A stretch of 64,000 bases of DNA from Sclerotinia nivalis (Eukaryota > Ascomycota > Leotiomycetes > Helotiales > Sclerotiniaceae). Within the stretch, counting starts at the first letter, position 1; each line of letters starts with the position of its first letter. The position numbers and the translations under genes were made by a program. The notes under the pieces are model-generated. The model saw nothing but the letters and a program-made list of their open reading frames with translations. It made no database searches and had not been told where the DNA came from. Positions 9,613-20,915 of the stretch are shown piece after piece. The stretch covers positions 248,001 to 312,000 of the forward strand of contig JAPEIS010000004.1 of the NCBI GenBank assembly GCA_029531795.1. Reading direction: 5' to 3'.

Positions 9613-11435
9613 ATGGTTAATATCGCCCTATCACCTACATTATCAACTGGAATGTCTCCCTCCTCACCAACCAGCAATTTTTGCGGTCTTCATCGTCCCT
9701 CAATTTCACACTCTCATTCCAAATCCCATGATCCAACATCCGACGCAAATTCCACCACCTCCTCCAAATTTCGCAAACAATTAGTAGCAAATGCTCGACC
9801 TTTACTTCTCCGACGTCGAGATACCACAAACACAACTCACAGTATTCCATCCATAAACACCAAATCCAAACTCAGTACCAGTACCTCCTACGAAAATCAC
9901 AGCAACAACTACCATCATACCTCCTCCTCCTCCTCTTTAACTTCACAAATCCCACCATCACGAAACCTAAAATTAAAAAAATCACAACCACCCTACACCA
10001 ATTCACCCAATTTTTCTCTCCCCCTCAATAATAGCAATAATCCCAAACGAGGATCTACAGAATTTCAATGGGCGCGCGAAGATCAATTGAGTGTGATTCT
10101 CGAATACTTGGATGAAACACGGAGTATCAGTAGCCATACGACCAATCCCGAGACTGCCGATCCCACTTCAATACCCAAAACCCCACCTCTCGCGATTCCC
10201 GAAACGATCAGAGAAATTTTGAGTCCAACGCCTACTTCTACATCTTCACCTCGTACACCAAGATTTGATAAGATAGGTGTGAGAGAACGAGCGAGTAATT
10301 CGAAACTTCCGAGTTATTCTTCTTCTTATTCTCGTAATCCGGAGACTGCGGATAATACGGGTAATAATACGGGTATATCAACAACTACATCAACATCCAT
10401 ACCCACACCAACACCATCAAAACCTCCAAACCTAATAAGAAGAAGCGAACAAACGACTTTAGATCTGGAAGAAAAGTCCAGAGATATCAGAGAAAATCTG
10501 GCACCACAGGAACGAATCGATTACACGAGTTCGGCGTTGGGAATTAGAATGGCTAGTTCGGGTGGTAGTGAGAGGGGAACCCCAGAGGTGATTCCGAGAC
10601 CTATTGCGCATCCGCCGAAAGATGTAGGTTTTTCTTTTTTCTTCTTGTCTTCCTTTTCTGATTGGGCAACTTTTTGATTGATGGTGGGCATCTGCGGCGG
10701 TGGGAGGGAATGGGAAGGGTGATATGGGGGCAAGCCCCCAAACCCCCTTTGCTCGCTGCGCTCGATGATTTTACATATCCTGCTAGTCTGCCTCCACGGC
10801 AGTGGCCCCCGGAGGGCCAGCGGAGCGTCATTTATAAGGCTTTATTATGAATGGTGTTTAATTTCAATTGGTTTAAATATCTCAACCTATAAACACCAGA
10901 TTATGCCCCTCAATCTCCATGTCCCACTCAAAGAAAAACACAATTCTAACATCTCCTCTCATCAAAAAAGCTCGAATCAATCGCCCGCATAGATTCCTCT
11001 CTAATCTTCGAACACTTCACCACATCCGACGCCTGGGTTCTCGGCTCCGCATTACGAGAACGTCTCCTTCCGCATCCCACCCCAGTCGTCATAAGTATCT
11101 CCCTCAGTAACGCCAATCAAATTCTTTTCCACTGCTGTACACATAGTGGAACCATGCCGGATAATGATAGTTGGGTATCACGAAAACGGAAAACAGTGCT
11201 GAGATGGGGAGTTAGTACTTGGTATATGTGGTGTAAATTTGAAGGGGATGAGGGGGCTTTCGCGAGAAAATATGGATTGGGGAATGACGCGGGGGATTAT
11301 GCTATTCATGGGGGTGGTGTACCGATTCGGGTTACGGGTGTGGAAGGGGTGGTGGCTTGTGTGGTTGTTAGTGGGTTGAAACAATGGGAGGATCATGGGG
11401 TTATTGTGGAGGTTATTAGGGATTTGTATTATTGA
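9613..11435 (+). CDS. Ser/Thr-rich protein with C-terminal UPF0303 (YBR137W-like, PF03928) domain; possible fusion
   Basis: Exon 9613-10623 and exon 10971-11435 join in phase 0 to give 491 residues. The donor is gtaggt; a TTCTAAC branch site lies 20 bases before the aaaaag acceptor. Residues 1-337 are low-complexity, rich in Ser, Thr, Pro and Asn, with no domain I recognise (one cleaner stretch is EFQWAREDQLSVILEYLDE). Residues 338-491 match the UPF0303/haem-degrading (HbpS-like) fold: LESIARIDSSLIFEHFTTSD, PDNDSWVSRKRKTVLRWG, YAIHGGGVPIRV, SGLKQWEDH. Yeast Ybr137w, alone at about 179 residues, is a cytosolic protein linked to the GET/TRC pathway. The intron carries a GC-rich repeat. The alternative is two genes, with the UPF0303 gene starting in a short exon I cannot place. 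The C-terminal domain is certain; the fusion is not. Confidence 0.6.
10724..10831 (+). repeat. GC-rich modular repeat, copy 3 (B then A), inside an intron
   Basis: Module B (10724-10765, starts ATGGGGGCAAGCCCCC) comes first and module A (10784-10831, starts TAGTCTGCCTCC) second, the reverse order of copy 1 but the same orientation. The copy lies within the inferred 347-bp intron 10624-10970. Module A is nearly identical to copy 2 (GCCCCCGGAGGGCC core). Confidence 0.85.
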
Positions 11436-12510
11436 GGAATTGTATGCGGGAGAGTCTACGAGATAGAAATCTTGTGAGAGAAGGTCAGGATGAGGATGTG
11501 GTGTTTTTATATCCATCCACTATTTGCATATAAGGAATGGCAAAACTGAATGGTTCAGCTTGGGTTGGTTGGTGGCGGGTTGGTATGGTATGATATGATA
11601 TGATATGGTTAGTTTTGGATTTGCATTAATTATTCACTCGCGGTAACAGGCGCAGGATATTGATGGAAAAGAAAGAAATGGAAGGAAAAGAAAGGAAATC
11701 AATGAATAATGAATGATTCAATAGATGAAACAAATATCAGAAAGAGAAGAGAAGAGGAAAAGGAGAAAGAAGAAATGATATTAAAATAAATAAATAGATA
11801 GCGCTCTACAGAATAATACAGAGAGAGAGAGAGATATTAATCTCTATTCATAACCATCAATACAATAATCATACCCTCTTTATTAAGATTAACACTACTC
11901 CACTACTTTATCACTCTCCAAAAACTTATTTCTAATCTAATCCGTTACCCGTAACTCCTATGTCCTATGATGAAAAAAGTAATAATCCCATCCTTCGCCA
12001 TCTCGAGAGAAAATAAATCAGAATCTTGGGATTGGCGGTATAGTATTATAGTAGCAAGTACACGATACGGGTTTTTGGGATTGCGAGTATATATAAGGAG
12101 TATATATATATGGAGTATATAAGTGAGAGAGAGAGCTAAAAATCTTTTATAATACGGATGTAGTGTGGATATAAATATAAATATAATAATAATAATTAAT
12201 AGAAATATATAAGGTTAATTATCTTTAGTAAATTAGTAAACTAATAAACTAATAAAATCGTTAAAGTTATTTATTAAAAAGAGTTTTTTGTTTTTTGTTT
12301 TTTGTTTTATATTGTATTGTATTATTGTATTGAGTTGAGTTGAAGATATATTCGAGTTGGGGGTGTTTGGCTGGGGGGAGGGGGGGTGATTTGTTTTGAG
12401 GGAGAAAGGGGGGGGAGAGGAAGGGGAAGGGGAAGGTTGTTACTGCGCAGTTTGTTATTGATTTATTCATTTATGGTGTTTTGAGAGTGGTTTGCTGATG
12501 AGTTATTGTG

Positions 12511-12606
12511 AATGATGAAGGATGAAGGATGAGTGATGAAGGATGAGGGATGAGTGATGAAAGATGAATGATGAATGATGAAGGATGAATGATGAAGGAT
12601 AAATGA
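12511..12606. repeat. GATGA/GATGAAG minisatellite
   Basis: About 96 bases consist of imperfect 7-14 base units of the type GATGAAG and GATGAGT. The array keeps several minus-strand frames open, giving Ser/Phe/His repeats that are artefacts of the repeat. Confidence 0.85.
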
Positions 12607-13199
12607 TATGAGATTAGGATTAGTATAACAAAAGTAACTAGCCATTCCATTAACATAGAAAACATATCTTGAAAAATAGCTATTCCATGGCCCATCATCT
12701 CTAACAGATACATTCTATAAATTAAATGGAAGTAAGCCCTGAAATACTAATACATCATATCATATCACATTATAATCTCAAGATCTAAACATAATCCACA
12801 CGGTACTTACTTACTTATACGACTGCTGATTTCTCTGTTGATCGTTACTTTGAATTTATACTAGAAATACAGGAAATGTTTAAGTTAAAGGTTACTCCTA
12901 AGTATCGTCTACTTGGTCTGTTGGTTATGGAGGTTGGGGATTGGATGAGATCTCATTTGGTGGATGGTGGATTTTATGAAGACGGGTTGAGTTAGTTACT
13001 TAGATTTGATTTGCTTTTGTTGAGATGCGGATATTGGAGGGGAGCTTTCTTATATCACTCTATCTATATATTTGGCGGAAAGAGCTAAATCGGTTTGCAT
13101 CTACTTGATAACCATATATATATCTCTCTCTCTAGCGAAAGGTTTCTATGAATTTTGGATCGCTGTCTTGCTATAATATACAAATTCATGTATCTTGTC

Positions 13200-13741
13200 G
13201 CAGGTAGCTAGTCATGGGAAAACAGCCCAACAATTACTCGAATATAACCTTAGATTCTTCTATTCTTCTATCAAATGCACAAAGCAGTAGCGATATCCAC
13301 AAAGCTCCAAATGATCAAAGAATCTATGACATTATCCGACAGACGCAATATACAACCTCGTCCATTCATAGAAATCGACTACCACTTGCCCGTCAACGGA
13401 TTGCTCGTCGATGAGATACGACTACTATTGTAAAACGCTAGAATTAGCGACAATGGGAAAATCAGTCGTCATATTAACGAAGCCTGCGGTGGAAGCATAC
13501 AATCTCAAAACCATAGCTGGTGCTCTAGCTACTGGCAAGGAGTGTATGATTGCAAATCTTGCAGAGAGAAAGCTAGCTGATATTGTTATTTCTGATGCAG
13601 AATTAACAATTGGTACCCTAAGTGCTGTCATTACTAGAGCAATATAGCAAGATCCATTGGCGGCTATGATGATGCACATTTTCTCTGTAAATTTAATATG
13701 AAATTTGTTGATGGTGTGATCGGAAAAGTAGTGGAAAGTTG
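13200..13741 (+). pseudogene. Decayed coding relic, family unknown
   Basis: Protein-like pieces sit in different plus-strand frames in order: HGKTAQQLLEYNLRFFYSSI (from about 13213), then IEIDYHLPVNGLLVDEIRLLL (to about 13432), then a 78-codon frame containing KSVVILTKPAVEAYNLKTI and ERKLADIVISDAELTIGTL (13411-13647), then SIGGYDDAHFLCKFNMKFVD (to 13741). Each piece has normal protein composition but they are separated by stops and frame changes, and no set of splice sites joins them cleanly. This suggests a broken gene. I cannot name the family. Confidence 0.4.
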
Positions 13742-15902
13742 AAGCCATTAATAATGCTCCCGCACATGAAGATGGGCTGGAGATAGGATGACCTGGGAGT
13801 GGATTGATGTGGTGGAAGAGATGTTAAGAAGGTTAGATTGAATACCAAGTAGCTAACTAGTTAAGAGTGTTGTGATGAAGGTACGAGAGGGCTTAATGAA
13901 TGCATTTCCCGTCAATCCTCAATACGAATCTTCTCGCGAAACATATGTATCCGAAAGCAGCCACTTAATCTGAGGTCATTCAAACATAATTTACAGAGGC
14001 CAGGCATTCGTTAACCAATGATTTAGCCAGTGTAATGTCACCGGTAGTCGTAGCGCCGCACGAAGATATTTCAAATTTTGATTAAAAAAGTTTGAGAGAG
14101 ATTGCAATCAGCGCGCGGAAACTTGACCAGAAATCCTGAGTGAATACCAATCTCATATACATTCCAGACCTTTCACACTTCCGTCACGGAATATAACCAG
14201 TGGGTGGTCTTGGGCAAGCGTAATGTGGACCATTTTTTATAATCATTTTATAGTACGAAGTTGATTGGGACCCATAAGCGTGAATAAGGCGCCCGTGGTC
14301 TTGCTCTTTTTGATCTTTTGGGGAAAAAGATGGAGCTATGAACGTTGGTGAAGGCGGAAGTTAATGATGAATTGGAATGGTAATGAAACTTGAGGTTTTG
14401 AAACATCCCCTCTCTTGGATGTAGGAGCACATAATCTTACGTTCTTGATCGTCGATATGTTACCACCCAAGCCAAACAGCAGGCTCGGCAAGCTTACATA
14501 TAGAATCGACAACCCGGATCTATGCTGCCTTGAAGCATCCGAAAGGAGTTGATGGGGGTACTACAGCAGCCTGGAGTTTGTCCGCATAGTTCCGTTTGCA
14601 AATTATAGCCTCGCGAAACATTTCAATGGAAAAGGTGTCTCGATTTGTGAAAGGGCCTTGGAAGGTGACTGACGCTGTTCTAACATCCAAGCTAAGGTGA
14701 AAGGAGATGCGGAGCATGGCTGGGCTAAACTGGTATCTCTCAAAAAGATATTCCTAGCCATGGTCAGCCCTAGAAATGTAAAGCAATGGCACAGTAACAT
14801 ATGATAAGACGATGAAATGACTGACAAAACAGGCAGGAAGAAAAAGATGAACAAGGTACAAAAAGCAGTGAGCACTGGGCCCGTGTTTATTACATCCTAG
14901 TTAAGACGGGAATGTTCTATTGTACACATCGTAGAGTGTGATACCGTCGGCCATACTATCAGCTCGGCAAGATTTGGAATTTGAGGTGATAGTTTCATAC
15001 ACTTGTGATGAGAACTACCAATGAACAAAAATGTGTCTTCTTTCATCCCACAGTATAAAAAAATAGTATAAAGTGTATAACTTTAGAACAGGCTATTCAA
15101 AGAATCTTTCAGAAACTGCAATGTCCCAAGACTTTTCGGAACTGAATCCTTCAAACCGTACAAGCCCCTAAACTGGAAATATACATCCGTCCCAGTACGG
15201 GAACGTGCCACTTGCACACAGAAAATGTCGTCGTAAGCTTTACCCGTGATATTGGAAACACGAAACCATAAAGACCAACTAAATTGAAGCAAAATTGTTT
15301 TGTTGCAAGTCTGATTTTTTGCCCAGCTTTCTGCTTTTCCTTACTTGGCTAAGTTTGCAGTGGGAAATGAGGGATTAGTGGAACTTTGTAGCGGGAAGGA
15401 CGGCATGAGTGTCGGGTAGGACTAATGTAGTGTAGCTTTGTCCTTTTTTTTTCCTTATTCCCACCACTAAATGTTGGAAATGGAGGCCTCAGCGAAAAAG
15501 AAAAAAGAAAAATATCAAGTGGATGAAGGTTTAGGAGAAGGGAGAAGTGTGGGAGAAGTGATAAGTCGGATGTGAAGGTCGAAAAAATAACTTTGGCCTT
15601 GTTAACCTTATCACGTGAATACGTGTAATTTTTGTGCACGAACTTTACTCATCCGAGGTAATTGGACTTGTACATCTCCTTTCATGAGATTGTTGAACGC
15701 GCCGTCAATACCATTAAGAATGAGGTAATTCGTTCTTTACATCATTATGAAAGAAGAAATGTATTTAATAATCATCGCCATTGACTCGGAAGACCTTACT
15801 TTTGCGCATTTTGAATGGTAACTTTATTCCTTGACATGGCCATACGTCTCACAAATCCCCGCGTATCAATGCGCGACAAGAAACCTTCAGCAGATTGTCA
15901 AA

Positions 15903-17358
15903 ATGATTGAAATAGATCATAAAGGCCAGTCAGAAGCTTCGAGTCCTGTAAAATCAGCTCAACCAATAACAGCAGATCGATTACTGGAACTGGAAGAGCG
16001 ACAACGGGCGGGGTCTAACAAGAAAAATGGTGGACTGGGACGAATCAAGACGGGATGTCTAGAAATTGATGATTACGTTCTTTGTGCCAGTAAAAATGAA
16101 TCGAATGCGGGCTTTGAGAGAGGTATTGTGGTGGGCTTGAGTGCTGCTGATGGAGATGAATCCAGAGCTAGTAGATTGGTAAGTTTCTACAAAATTATGT
16201 ATTCAATTCAGCATGAAAGAGATATTGATGCGATGTTCTTTCTAGATATCTCTCAATCTTATAGCCTCAGTTCTCCTTCGACATGTCGATTTGGTAAATG
16301 CCATCCAGAACCCTCAAATTGATTCAAGACACATATCAAAACCAAAGGTCGTGGTAATCGATACAACCGGTTCCTTTAACCTTCCTCTCTTAGTCAAAGT
16401 GTTGAGATCAAGACTCCATAAAATGAAAAATGAGATGAGGAGTATGGACGATACAAATATGAATTGTGAGAATAGTCACAATTCAGGAGCAGATACCGAA
16501 ATCGAGATACAAAAAGAAGTAAATGCAATGTTGGAGCTTGTTGCAATTAGTAGAGTCTTTGATATTGAGGGATTATGGGAGGTATTAAGTGAGATAGGAC
16601 GAACAGATGACCACCGAAGTAATGATGAGGACGATCAGGATATCTCCAAGAACAGTCCATCGCGAAAGGGCAAATTTGTTGAAAAGCAAGCAGAGCACCC
16701 CCTGTACAAACTACCAGATGAAATTGGCGATAGCGAAGAAGAAGACATCGAAATGTCACCGCCACCAGTCAAACCCTCAACATCGAACACAAGCACAAGC
16801 GAGGCAGAAACCAGTCCCGAAATACTAGTCATAGACAACATGCACTACCTAATATCCCATCTATTCACTCATTCCGAAAAATCCTCAGCTCACAATCTCC
16901 TCTCACTATTATCACGAACCCTACACACATTAACTCATACCCAAAATATACTCACCATCCTCCACAACACCACCATTTCCACCAAAATCAACTATACAAA
17001 ACCCGGTGCTCGTCAAGTTCCTCCAGCTACCCAATCTATAATAACTTCCACGGCCCAAAAACCTTCATTAGGAAGAATCTTTGACGATTTTCTAGATCTG
17101 CATATCATGATCTCGAAAATACCAAAGAGGAGAGAAGATTCTGAGGTTCTCTATGGTCAGGATGAGAATTTTCCGGGTCATGAAGTTAATTCTTGTTTTG
17201 TTTTTGAGGTTTTAAGGGATGAATGTCCGGTTCTGGGTGGAGATAGAGATTTGGGAAGGAGGTTTGGGGATCGAGAACAGAGATGGGGACTCTTTGAGGT
17301 CGGGAATGAGGGGATGGAGTTGGTTGATGCTTTTAGGAGTGAAGATAATCGGGGGTGA
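15903..17358 (+). CDS. Rad51-paralogue-like RecA-fold protein with degenerate Walker A
   Basis: Exons 15903-16178 and 16246-17358 (67-bp intron, gtaagt donor, ctag acceptor, phase 0) encode 462 residues. The first ATG in the frame is MIEIDHKGQ; the frame is open further upstream only with a TTG. GLGRIKTGCLEIDDYV (residues 49-64) and FERGIVVGLS (about 71-80) match the start of Rad51-paralogue cores, where the P-loop GPPGSGKT should follow; here it reads SAADGDESR, lacking the Lys and Gly pattern. After the intron ISLNLIASVLLRH continues the helix. A Walker-B-like ILVIDN ends near residue 290. The middle (about 200-270) is acidic and probably disordered. By analogy with S. pombe Rlp1 and yeast Psy3 it may act in a Shu/Rad51-paralogue complex in homologous recombination. 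Family assignment rests on motif layout and is moderate. Confidence 0.6.
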
Positions 17359-19708
17359 GGTGAGGCGTTATTGCATGATTGGGATGGTGGACAAAATGTA
17401 TGAATTTGGAGAAAGATAAGATGGTATGGATGATGAGTGAAGCACATACCATTATATTATTTGAAGGACAAGAGTGGGATCGAGAGGAGATATCTCCGTC
17501 ATCACCATCAGTACGACAGTACTCGCAAGTTGCGATGGCATTGTGCTGGGTAGAACCATACATTCAAGATGAATCAACTATTATCCATCAAACTCACACA
17601 ATACTCATTGCCTTATTCATGCCAGCTAATATACTACAAGGTATCTTCACGATCTCTCTATTCCACCAAAAACTTCCCCCTTGAAATCCACTTAAACTAG
17701 CTCAACATCCACAATCCGTGAGCCGAATGCATTACAATTAATACCCCCCGATAACCATTTCCTCTTCCCCTCCCTCTTTCCCTCCCTCTTCCCCTGTTTC
17801 TTCCCCTCCTTTTTTCCTCCTTTTCCCTCCTCTCCCCTACCGCCGGTATGCATTCAATTTCCCTCAATTTCCCCCCTGCCCCACCCAAAAAGAGCATCTA
17901 AACCCGCAAGAATAATTCTAAACCTCTCCTCGGCACTCAGCATTCAAAAGCCCCTGACTGCCCATCCCTTTTCACCTCATCCGAAATATCCCCTGCCCTT
18001 CTCTAATTAAGTAAAATCCACGGAAGTATATCATTGTACCCGTCAAGTCTTCTGGAGTTTCAACAACTCAACTCCTTGCCAGCTTTGTTGTTGGAATACG
18101 TATGTGTCGTGTTTGGACTGTTTGGATCGGGTTGAGTTGAGTTTAGTTGACCTTAGCTTATGTGAGGTGTGAGGAACTTACATACGCATGCGGGATGGGA
18201 AGGGATATGAGCTGTAGGTTGAGCAGTTGAGTATTTGTATTCTATACTCTATGTTACAAAATGTATATTGATCACTAATCAATCTTCAAAACAGGAAGAT
18301 ATTAAAATGAGAAAATAGGATTTCAAAATACTAGACTTAGACCATCACTTAGAGAGAAACCTCTCTCTCATATTATCATCACGGAGTATGAGATATCTTC
18401 TGAAGGGAACAGATGTTTTATTTTTTCCGGAAAATATAATAGCAGATGGATCATGGATGGTATTAGGAAAGTGTATGGGAACTTGAGAGGAAAAAGTATA
18501 GACGTATAGAGATTAGAATTTAGAGCATGAGGATTTTGATTTACTACTTAATTGATAATACCTACGATTAGATACTGTGTTATGGGATGGAATGACATGA
18601 ATTTATATCCTCCATATTCAACCCCGACATCAGAGAGGAATTCGCATCGATGTTGAACCTCAAATAAAAAGGTTTAGTCTCTATACCATATACCAAATCC
18701 CAGGATCCATTCTGTTACATCCTTAAGAAAACATCCACCGCCATGATTCTACCCTCTTATGAGGAGCTGGTGCAGGTATTGCTACTTAGTGAGTTCTCCA
18801 GGTGGAACGGCGGGTTTCTGCGTACCATACATTCTATCCTATCTTTTATCCTCTTCCACTTCTTCAAATATCACCAATCAGTAACCCACAAATACTCAAG
18901 AAACCATTGTGATCCATTTTCCACTACCCGCAGGCAATCAAAAACGATTAAGCACTAGAAAATTACTGAAGAAACTTCAACTCAACTCTCATTTCATTAT
19001 CATCAATCTCCTGGGGAAAAAGTCTAGGAGTGGAAAACGGAGAATGGCAACATATCCGCGAAATGTGAACCGGGGAGATAAGAAAAAGGTACTATTATAG
19101 GAGAACTCCAAATTCTGTCCATTGGATATGACTAAACATATTGTCATGAAAATATGCATTGGAGGAAAGATCAAAATGGGAAATGGGATGAAAAGAAAGG
19201 TGGCATTCTTTAAAATTTATCAATTGGGTATGTTGTGCTGTGGTGGACATGTCGGACATGGTGGAGAGGAAAGCGCCTGGTACCTAGGAGGAACAAAGAA
19301 GATTGCTAGAGGAAATTAAAAGGGTTAGGGGCATAATCACAAACATGACCCCGGCTACTATGTCCAGTGGTATTGGTAGTATTATAAAATTGCTAGGTCT
19401 TTCGTAGGCCCAGGAAACCAAATGACTCCATTTGTTCGTAAGTCTCCAAGTTCTGAAACTAGCAGAATGCGATTACATATGCACACACAATTCGCATCGC
19501 ATTGCACTGAGTTGCATATCCTTCCTAACCGTCGTTTCTTGTACCATTCTTGTCATTGTGGAGCTATTGACCAAGATCACGCAGAAAGCCCTATTTGCTC
19601 GACCATGCTTGATTGAAAACCTCCCGAAATATTCGAAGATTATTCGTTCATTTCGTTAACAACAACCCAATCCCTTCCATTGCACCTCCACAACCATAAA
19701 CCACAAAT
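17359..19708. other. Intergenic region, pyrimidine tract and weak frames
   Basis: The stretch 17705-17890 is strongly C/T-rich on the plus strand (repeated TTCCCCTCC-like units). A plus-strand frame at 17379-17684 begins after the previous stop and could in principle be a further exon, but I find no clean junction. Short frames at 18743-18958 (MILPSYEELVQVLLLSEF) and 18909-19100 look partly protein-like but are unrecognised. No RNA gene or element ends are visible. Confidence 0.45.
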
Positions 19709-20450
19709 TTAACGGCTGGTGTTCATTGGCTTTGGTGCCTTACCCTTGGAACCTTGCTTGCTGACTTTCGATTGGGTGGAAACATTGGTCTTTGCCTTTG
19801 CGGCCTTCTTGACGGCTTGCTCTGCGGCACGCTTCTCCTTGGCTGCCTTGATAGCGGATTCACGAGCAGCGGATCTGGCTTCTGGTCTTTGACTTCTTCG
19901 CTCCTTGATGACTTCGAGGGAAGCACCGACGATACCTCTTTGGGACTTGACAGTCTTGCGGGAACGCTTCTTGGCAACCTCCTATATGTTGAGAACCTCA
20001 TTAGTATTTTGGCCTTCCGAATTTCCCATGATGTCATTTATTCCATCTCGACGTGAATTGAATTGCGAAGTAAATTGATATCGTACCTCAGAGACACCCT
20101 TCTTGTTTTGTCTTCTGAAGAGAACGGTCCATGCAATTCGACGAGGGTTCTTGCGTTGCAAGAACAACGATTCGGATTTACCGTTTTGGAAACGGAAGAT
20201 CTTGGAGTCTCCACGAATGTAGAGCTTGCCCTATATAATTGACAAACATAATCAGCATTGAATTCCCCAATTCCCAACCCTTATGCGCTCTTGAAGTCAT
20301 TCCCAAATCTGCGCCGCCGTGATCCATCGATCTTCTCCCTTCCTCCTCAATTCCAACATCCATCATCACACCGTAATCATTGAGGAATAACACTCGTACC
20401 TTTCCAGGGTAGATCTTAGCTCCGGAGAAGGAATCTTCGTAAGTACGCAT
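19709..20450 (-). CDS. RPL24: 60S ribosomal protein eL24
   Basis: Three exons, 20400-20450, 20087-20230 and 19709-19981, give 155 residues, the same length as yeast L24. All junctions are phase 0, with gtacga donors and tatag acceptors. The product starts MRTYEDSFSGAKIYPGK, continues KLYIRGDSKIFRF and LFLQRKNPRRIAWTVLFRR (eL24 zinc-finger-like N-domain, though the eukaryotic cysteines are replaced as in fungi), then a Lys/Arg-rich helix RKTVKSQRGIVGASLEVIK and an Ala/Lys-rich tail. It is a component of the large ribosomal subunit that contacts the small subunit. It is transcribed divergently from TRM44 across 465 bp. The identification is secure. Confidence 0.96.
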
Positions 20451-20915
20451 GATGTCGACGATGTAAGTTGTCGGTTTGTCGTGGTTTGTCGTGCGATGGT
20501 TGTTTCCTGCGGAGTCGTGGGCAGGTTCGAGATATTGCCAAACACCGATTTCGTTAGACTCTTAATTTTTTCGGTTTGCGATTTGCGTGCGAGCGCTAAA
20601 GTCTCGCTAAATTGGCCCTAGTTAAATTATTTTGAGCCTTGTCAATAACCTTATCAGCCTTGTCAGCCTTGTCAGCTTCTCGTACTGTTAAGATGATAAT
20701 TGGCCTTCTGCAGAGTTGATTACAATATGAAAGGAGCAAAGGTAGAAAGCCAAGACGGTTACAATGTTTTATCGGCTTCAAAATGGTGTTAGAAATCTGA
20801 ACGTTGAAATTGTCACCACGTGATCTACCCCCATCGCTTGCATCCTCACTTCTCGTCCTGGAAACATGGACCTTTGCTCTCAACACCTGCAAGTTCATTA
20901 TCAGCAGTAGTAACC
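20451..20915. promoter_or_regulatory. Bidirectional promoter region RPL24/TRM44
   Basis: The 465 bp between the two start codons must hold both promoters and leaders. It contains a near-perfect tandem repeat of a nine-base unit, TTGTCAGCC, at about 20641-20670, in front of the TRM44 side. No TATA box is obvious. The regulatory role of the repeat is an inference. Confidence 0.5.

Larger units (their letters stand above)
11436..15902. other. Long gene-poor region
   Basis: About 4.5 kb with no gene I can defend. It contains short (gatat)n and (ga)n runs (11584-11606, 11819-11834), a very AT-rich stretch at 12080-12260, a GATGA minisatellite (12511-12606) and a decayed coding relic at about 13200-13741. 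Short minus-strand frames at 14248-14430 and 14520-14717 have plausible amino-acid composition but no recognisable family. The 3' end (15700-15902) should hold the promoter of the next gene. Confidence 0.5.

Noticed and set aside
12463..12713. Minus-strand frames rich in Ser, His and Phe
   Set aside because: They are translations of the GATGA minisatellite in two frames.
19723..20056. Frames of about 100 codons on both strands over RPL24
   Set aside because: Shadows of the third RPL24 exon; the correct frame gives a clear eL24 sequence.
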